A DNA stretch of 64,000 nt, taken from positions 429,677 to 493,676 of the forward strand of contig NW_004457442.1 of the NCBI RefSeq assembly GCF_000313135.1, given 5' to 3'. A program made the translations under genes and the position numbers. Position 1 is the stretch's first letter; each line of letters starts with the position of its first letter. A model generated the notes under the pieces. That model had not been told where the DNA came from. It was given only the letters and a program-made list of their open reading frames with translations, and made no database searches. Positions 57,201 to 64,000 of this stretch are shown one piece after another. This stretch comes from Acanthamoeba castellanii str. Neff. Its lineage: Eukaryota; Discosea; Longamoebia; Acanthamoebidae.

Positions 57201-58757
57201 GCACTCTGGTGCAGCTTGCCCACCACTACAGCCAACTTGCCGTCCAGCGCGTTCTGTGCGGTGGGGCGTGTGCCGTGTAGGTCGTGTTAAAACGCGAACT
57301 ACAACCATAATAGAGGAGGGACGATGTACGCCCGAGGCGGTGCTTTCAATGGCTACGGTGTCGCGCGTGATCTCGAAGGACGACGTGACGCCGTCCGCGT
57401 TTGTGAGCTTGGTGAAGGACCCGTAGCCCCGCAGGGTGCGCTGGTTAACGGCGATCTCCTCGCCCTCGAGCACGTCGTAGTGCGTGGGCGGCGCGTTGAT
57501 CACGGCGAGCAGCTCCGGCACGCTCTCGAACCGCACCATCGTGGGCTCGCCCACGCGGTAGCCCAGGCCGTACAGGTTGCCCACGCTCAGGGCCATGTTG
57601 TTGACCGTCACCTCCTGCTCGTCCTCGCTCTCGCGGTACGCCGGCCCCGCATAGCAGTGCCGCCCTGTTGCCCCGCCATCGTCGTGAGCCAAATCATCGC
57701 ACACGACACACGCGACACACACGCACGCTTAACACACGAACCGTTGATGAGGAAGGGCTGGTTGGAGTCGGACTGGGCCGTGAGGCTCACCAGCATGACC
57801 TTGTGCACCGACTGGTCGGTCGTCGACGTGTACTCGACTGCCACGACCAGCTCGTTGGTGCTGCTCTCGTCCACGTTGCCTGGTGGGTGGTGCAAAAAAT
57901 AAAGTAAAATAAAAGAGTGCAGAATGTTAAAATAAAAAGCAAACACAAAGCCAAAAAAAAAGAAAAAAAGAATGCGTACCGATGGCGAGCTTCAGCTCGG
58001 GACTGCGGGTGGTGGTCGTGGTGGGCACTCGCCCAGTGGGCACCGCGTAGCCCGAGGAGCCCACGAGCTCCATGCACTTGGCCTGGCCGCACGTGAGGGC
58101 ATCGACCTGGAAGAGGTAGGCCTCGGCGCCCAGCGTGAAGCCCACCACGAGCTCGTCGTCGAGGTCGTCGTTGAGATCACCCGCCACCAGCCGCAAGCTG
58201 CATAAGCATTGTGTTGTCGTGTCGTTTGTCGTTTGTCGTTTGTGGTGTCAATAACCCATGAGTGGCAGGCGACGGGGGAGGCGACGTACTTGACGTTGGA
58301 GTTGAGCATCCACGAGTCCTCGGCGACGTTGAGCAGCTTGGCCATGGTCATCGGGAAGGAGCTCACCGTCTGGTCGATGGTGTAGAAGTAGACCGAGATG
58401 GTGTTCCAGTCCACGATGCCCAGGGCCAGCTCGCGCGAGCCGGTGCCCTCGAAGTCGCCCAGCGCGAGGCTCACCGCGTGGGCCTGGTCGACGTCCCGCA
58501 GGGTCATCACATCGCCCGCCAGGGCCAGCCCGGAGCCCGTCTGTTGGAACACGCCCCATACCACCGTGTGCTCGCCTGCGATCCACGACGCCACCAGCTG
58601 CACCCCCGTATTTCCCGACGGAACGCGTTAACAAAATAGTCCTCCTCATCATCATCACCATCATCACCATCATCACCATCATCACCATCATCACCATCAT
58701 CACCATCATCACCATCATCACCATCATCACCACCGTCATCACCATCATCATCACCAC

Positions 58758-58837
<80 letters not shown>

Positions 58838-61800
58838 GGGTGGCGTACGACGTCGAAGCCGAGGCCGATGTCGCCAACGGCGAGCGCGTAGGAGAAGCCG
58901 GGCGAGTCCACGCGCGTCGAGCTCGCGGTCGGCGGCGCGGTAAGGTCGTAGGTGGGCGCGTCCGGCACGGTGATGGATATGGCCAGGGCGAAGAGGTGCC
59001 GCAGCACGGACTCACTGTCGAAGCAGCCGCACGGCGACAGATCGGCCCGGTTGGGCTTGACCATGCCGGCGGGCCACACGCTGGTGTCCTCGATGCGCAG
59101 GTCCCACTGGAAGAGCCGCAGCTGGCCGGACTTGTGGTCGATGTAGCCCAGGATGAGCTCCGGGTAGCCGTCGTTGTTGAAGTCGCCCACCTGCAGCTCG
59201 AGCTGGGCGCCCACCACGGCCGGTACACCACCTTGGCCCACCACCAAGTTACGCACCTGCATCCATTGCGTACGAGGAAAAAAGAAATGAATTATTAAAT
59301 AAATAATCATAATCATAATAAATAATTAACGTACGACGAAGGTAGCGGGCTGGAAGGCATTGCTGCCGACGTAGGTGAAGGCCACGTGGAGGGGTCCGCC
59401 TTCGTAGGCGAACATGGTGATGGTCTCGTCCTTCCAGTCGTTGTCCAAGTCGGCGGTCACGCTCGCCATGAGCATCTTCTTCTCGCTCGGCTCCGGGTCC
59501 TCGAACTTAGCCAACGCCTTGCTATCTGCATAGTGGCATCCATGTGTAGCGTACTTAGAACAATGTAATAATTTTTTAACAAAGCTCCGTTTTTGTTTTA
59601 TTTCCGTGTTTCGTTTCGTTTCGTTTCGTTTCGTGTGGGGAGGAGCAGACGCACCGCTACAGCGGGCCTTGACCATGAGCGCTCGCTTGGGGGGCGGCGT
59701 CGGCGCTACGTTGTCGTTCTCGCACGGATCGACCACGTCGGGCTCCACCGCGTTCACAGGAGTGACAGCATCCGTAGTAGTCCATGGATTCCACGCGCCC
59801 CACACCGCCTTGCGGGCGCCCGGGCGCTGTCGGAAGAAGGGCGCCGTGGCATGGCGCACCGTGGTGGCGCGCAGGTGGTAGTCCTCCGTGCCCGGGTACG
59901 GCCGCGGCCGCGCGTAGTCGTGCTCGTGTTCCCCGCCGGCGACCTTCTTCTCATGCGGCTGCCGCTGGCGCCGCCGGGTGACGTCGTCGCCGTCGAGGCA
60001 CTGGGGCTGTTCGTCGGCACACAGGTACTCCTCGCCCAGCACGCCGATGTCCGTCGCCGTGAGCTCGCACGAGGCGCCGCCCACGCACAACGCCGCCACG
60101 CGTTGCTTGACCTTCTCGGCGTCGGCCTCACAGTCGCCGTGCACGACGATGTTCTTGAGATCGCCTTCGCAGTAGCCCTCGATGCGGCCATAGCGCGCCA
60201 ACACGATGTCGGAGATCATACCTCCGGCCGGGCACTCCAGGCGCACCGTGTCGTTGACGTTGTCGGCACGCCCATACATCTCTCCGCCGCCAAACCCGCA
60301 AATCTCCTCTGTGTGCAGTGGGTCGCGTGTGTCGTGTGAGAAGAGGAACGGTGGGTTGAAAAGGCGGGTGGGTACGGGGAGCCTCGAGGCAGCTGCGGGT
60401 GGTGACGTCGAGCCACCAGTCCCGCACGTAGCCGGTGCCGTCCGCCTGCTCCACGGAGAGCACCCACTCGGCCAGCGCCGGCCGGCCCACGAAGTTGGCC
60501 GCCAGCTCGCGCACCGTCTCGCCCGTCCACTCCGTCAGGCTGCCGCTCTTCATCGTATCGTCTACTCGTCGAGTGGCGTGTGTCGTATGGGTGGAATGTG
60601 AGTGAGATGAATGCAAAGGCAAGGAATGCGAAGCCATGGTATATGGATGGTACCGCCAAAGGGCTTGATGACGACGGTCGCGGTGTGGTTCTTGGCGCGC
60701 GGATCGTTGCTGGCCGGTCCGGTGCGCGTCAGGCTGATCCGGACATGCTGGGGCAGACTGTGCGCGACGGCCACCTTGACGGAGATGGACGTCAGGCAGT
60801 CCACCGGCGAGAGGGCCATGCGCGAGAGCACGAAATTGTTGGGCACGTTGCCCAGGCTCTGCCAAGGCTTCAACGATCTCTCGATCCGCCCTGCGTGTTG
60901 TATCGTGTCGTGTCATGCGTTGTGTGTCATATTGCGTCGACATACGGACGCGTTGTGTATCTTGCGGTGTCGTGCGTGTGACGTGCGCGCGCGCGCGCTG
61001 TCGTAAGTACCGCCATCGAGCTCGTCAGTGTGAGCGTCGCAGAAGAAGGGCTCCGAAGACGACCCCTGAGGGCGCACGACGTGCAAGGAGCCCATGTCCA
61101 CGCGCGACAGGCCCGACTCGATGGCCAGACTCACGGTCTCGCGCTCCATGAACCAGCGGCCTTGGAGGCCATCCAACAGCGTGTCCAGCACGTTCAGCCG
61201 GTCGGCCGCTCCCGTATTCGGCGAAAGCTGGGTGGGTCCGGATGCATCAGACTTGCACACGCGACACACGCGACACACGCGACTGGCGTACGGTTTGGGC
61301 GAGGGCAGTGTCAAAGGAAGCGAGAGTGTCGCGGTTGGTCAGGTGGTCGGCCCACGAGATGCTCGACTCGGGCAACTCGGGCACAGGCACCGTGACCTCG
61401 CCCAGGCCCTTGACCTCGAGCTCCAGCTGGCTGCCCACGAAGACCAGCGCCGTGGGCTGGAAGTAGAGCACGTGGGCGCGGTAGGTGCCGGCCAGGTCGA
61501 ACGAGAGCTTGTACTCGAAGTAGGCGCACTCGGGGTTGCGCGAGTTGACCAGGCAGTCGCTGTAGGAGAACGACCGCGCCACGCCGCCGCGGATGCCCAG
61601 CTGCGGCTGCAGCGCCGGCCCGTCGACAAAGGCCAGGTCGAACCCGTCCGAGTCGTCGCCGCCCAGGCGCGGCCGGCCCTGCGCGTCGCAGAAGCTCACG
61701 CGCACGCTCTGCTCGCGCAACACGCGCATCTCGCCGTCGGCCTCGTTGGCCTTGGCCGCCACGATCGAGCTGGGCAGGTGGAGCGGGCCGTAGAGCTGGA

Positions 61801-63838
61801 AGGTGAGCCGGTCGCGTGACTCGCGCGTGTCGTTGCTGAACTTGCGCGCCCACTCGATCGACACCGTGAGCTGGCTCGTGAGCGTGTCGTCGTTCTCCTC
61901 GGCAAAGGCCAGCACGCCCTTCGGGATGATGCACAGGCCGCTGATCTGGAGCGAGTCGGCCTGCGCGATGGCTCGGAGGTCGTAGGGCGTCACCGGGCCT
62001 CGCCACACCTCGAGCGCGAGCGCACCGTCGCTGATCGTGTTGCCCTGCGCGTTCAGCCTGATGACGTCGTCATCATCATCGTTCACATGTCCGTCAGTCA
62101 GTCAGTCAGCTGGAATGAAGTGTAATGGATTGAACTTGATCGTCGTTGTGAGTGATTCGTGAACGAATTGATGATGAACGGATGAAATTGGGGGGGGGAG
62201 TGAGTGAGTACTCGAGGGAAGTCTTGGCTCGAGAGATGACGCAGTTCTCGGACTTGACGGTCGTGTCGGGCACATCGGCGGCCCAGATGCGACCCGAGAC
62301 GGCGATCACGGTCGGCTGGATGGCGTTGAGCGAAAAATCGGCGCCCATCGGCGCAATGCCGGCCAGGATGGGCTCATCGTCCGGATAGCCTGCCCGCCTC
62401 CCCCCCTGCGGCGTCAGTTTGTCGTCATCATGACAGAAAATCTCAATCCTAGAATGGATGGGGGGGGGCGTAGAAGAAGTGGTTTACGGTATTGGCAGGC
62501 GGGGCCGTAGTAGTTGGGCGAACACACGCACTCGACGATGGCAAAGTCCCTCGACCACCAGCAGGCGCCACCGTTCTCGCAGTCGGGCTGGCACGTGGGG
62601 AAGGCCGCCGAGGCCGTGCGGGACATGCCCAGGCGAGTCTGCACCTGCACCTGCGCCATCTGCAGCTGCGACACCTCGGCAGACGCCAGCCTCGTCAGCA
62701 GGCACGTCAGTTGCGTGTCTGCGCTCACACCACCACCACCCCATATATATGAATGTGGCAGCCAGAACAACAGCCTACATGTGTAAATGGGGAGACATTA
62801 TATATCTAGATGTTGATGAGATACATATATATATATATATTTCTCAACATGTTGGTGGAGGACGAACCAGAGGTCGTGAGCGTGCTGGCGATGCACTCGG
62901 CATTGAGTCCGGTGACCTGCAGCACGGGCGCCTCGACGGGCTCGGGGTTGAGGTCGTAGCCGTGCACGGTGAGCTTCAGAGGCGAGACGCCCCCCGACAC
63001 GACCTCGATGGTCGCGTTGACGATACGCGGGGCACCCGGCTGTGTGTGGATATGGGATGTGTCGTCATGTCGTGTTGCGTCACACCAGATGATCAGTTGT
63101 AGGGAGAAAAATGGATTTTGTGAGAGGAGATGGTGGTGGGTGGTGGTGGTAGGGGCAAGATTCGAACCGATGGCTTGCGGGCAACGGAGCCGAGGATGGT
63201 GACAGTGCAGGGGTTGCCGGCCTGCGTAAACACTCTGCTGGCCGAGAATGGCCGCTGCTCGTTGGGAGCCAGCTGGCTCAGGTTGGTGAGCGGCTCTTCC
63301 CAGCGGAGGTAGTTGTTGCGATTGTCGCCATTCTCGAACACGCACATGGGGCCACCCGCCTGCTTCTCCCAGGCCTCGAAGCCCAGGCGAAAGGTCTGGC
63401 CCGCCGAGGCGGAGAACTCAGCTTCCCAGAGGGGTCGGTTGGGGTCGATGGGGCTGGCGAAAGGCATCGTGTTGTCGGTGTAGAAGACCAAGCACTTCTT
63501 CTGGCCCGCCACGTTGAGCGTGATTGCCCACTCCTCGTCGTTGTCTGTGTCCAAGCTGTCCAACAACAGCAACAAGACGAAACACACCACAACAAAACCA
63601 ACCAACAATACCCACGAATATACTAAGGATGGCCACTGTCACCAGAGTGGGGTGTTGGGGGGGAGGGGTACAATTTGCAGTCCTGCGAGAGGCGCACTTG
63701 CGTGTACTCCACGCGGTAGTCGATAGCGGTGGATAGGTCCACCAGCTGTTGGAGCAGGAGGAGATACACGATGATGGATGATATTGATGCCCAGCAGCCC
63801 CAACGCAAGCCGCCTGGCAAGCGAGAGGCCTCGCCCAT
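51298..63838 (-). CDS. Giant surface protein B: inverted paralogue of A
   Basis: I joined 24 minus-strand exons in phase into about 3,347 residues: 63838-63672, 63555-63168, 63039-62868, 62718-62488, 62389-62212, 62057-61292, 61227-61011, 60890-60654, 60561-60376, 60308-59655, 59525-59335, 59256-58849, 58597-58290, 58197-57980, 57879-57742, 57664-57330, 57253-56167, 56041-55044, 54936-54806, 54726-54372, 54269-53412, 53330-52965, 52861-52611, 52501-51298. Most exon lengths equal those of A. Domains match A, but the C-terminal third has many more CGVC-type Cys modules (about 52600-53980) and lacks A's hydrophobic insertion. A membrane span (ASLLGLPSVVAAGLVVLVVGLAW) lies near the C-terminus with a basic tail. 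A segment GVYLWHDARHPAVHG, shared with A, recalls cupredoxin folds. It is probably a surface adhesion-type protein. Confidence 0.8.
58636..58838. repeat. (ATC)n/(CATCACCATCAT)n microsatellite in an intron of giant gene B
   Basis: About 200 bp of ATC-based repeats, first with interspersed CACC units and then nearly pure, lie between exons 12 and 13 of gene B. The matching intron of A has no such tract. Confidence 0.9.
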
Positions 63839-64000
63839 ATACGATAATAAAGATGAGAGACTTATGGTCGTGGTGCTGATGATCGTAAACAAGAAGAAGT
63901 TGTGATGGGTAAGAGGGGAAACTGCCAGTCCGCGGTCCTACCTAAATCAGCACGGCCTCCCCCATATTAGGTAACAGAAACCGTGGGGTGCAGATTGAGA
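63839..64000. other. Upstream flank of giant gene B, no gene seen
   Basis: The last 162 bp hold the presumed 5' UTR and promoter of giant gene B. No other frame or motif is recognisable before the window ends. Confidence 0.5.

Larger units (their letters stand above)
38175..63838. repeat. Large inverted repeat: two arms of about 12.6 kb, 394-bp spacer
   Basis: Arm 1 (38175-50903) and arm 2 (51298-63838) carry the same exon series in mirror order. Nucleotide identity is high in most exons up to exon 19 (about 47290 in A, 54850 in B), and in some introns too, then falls sharply toward the centre. Most other introns differ. Confidence 0.88.

Noticed and set aside
1..64000. tRNA, rRNA or snRNA genes
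   Set aside because: I looked for cloverleaf boxes and conserved rRNA stretches and saw none that I could support by eye; a covariance-model scan would be needed to exclude short RNAs.

Overview
The window looks like nuclear DNA of a free-living amoebozoan, most likely Acanthamoeba or a close relative. This is inferred from the sequence: compact GC-rich, CpG-rich genes; many short introns of roughly 60-200 nt whose 5' splice sites mostly read GTAC(G); a eukaryotic ribosomal protein gene (eL13); and amoeba-typical families (saposin-B, Sel1 repeats, CGVCGG cysteine motifs, FG-GAP surface proteins). I rebuilt exon chains by hand from splice signals, phase and protein continuity. They are conceptual joins, not transcript evidence.

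Layout. (1) 1-6090: an AT-rich, CpG-poor block of decayed mobile elements. It holds a broken DUF7869-type protein gene, a MITE-like unit with perfect 28-bp inverted ends, several degenerate direct and inverted duplications, and about 15 copies of a 22-bp CpG-built palindrome that has decayed to TpG/CpA in all but one copy. (2) 6256-14932: three large two-domain (GT25 + GT32) glycosyltransferase genes, with an unrecognised six-exon gene (8661-10002) between the first two and an assembly gap (10203-10440). (3) 15153-25380: Sel1-repeat tail-anchored protein, MAEA-like GID/CTLH ubiquitin ligase subunit, DHHC palmitoyltransferase, eL13, GPATCH11-like G-patch protein, a small multi-pass membrane protein, and a two-domain saposin-like protein with a one-base frameshift. 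(4) 25711-37832: fourth glycosyltransferase paralogue, penta-EF-hand protein, dihydropyrimidinase, Cys-rich secreted protein, Xaa-Pro dipeptidase, Nudix hydrolase, and a mucin-like membrane protein with a decayed mucin-like fragment upstream. (5) 38175-63838: two giant paralogous surface-protein genes (about 3,424 and 3,347 residues, 23 and 24 exons) facing each other tail-to-tail, forming an inverted repeat with arms of about 12.6 kb around a 394-bp spacer.

There are no operons. Most genes are unrelated housekeeping functions. The recurrent theme is the secretory pathway and cell surface: four Golgi-type fused glycosyltransferases, a DHHC enzyme, saposin-like, Cys-rich and mucin-like secreted or surface proteins, and the two giant adhesion-like proteins. 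Both multicopy families (glycosyltransferases and giants) show mosaic near-identity that suggests gene conversion. The most notable single event is a 350-bp insertion in the + strand giant gene, flanked by a 20-bp duplication, that appears to be removable as a new in-frame intron.
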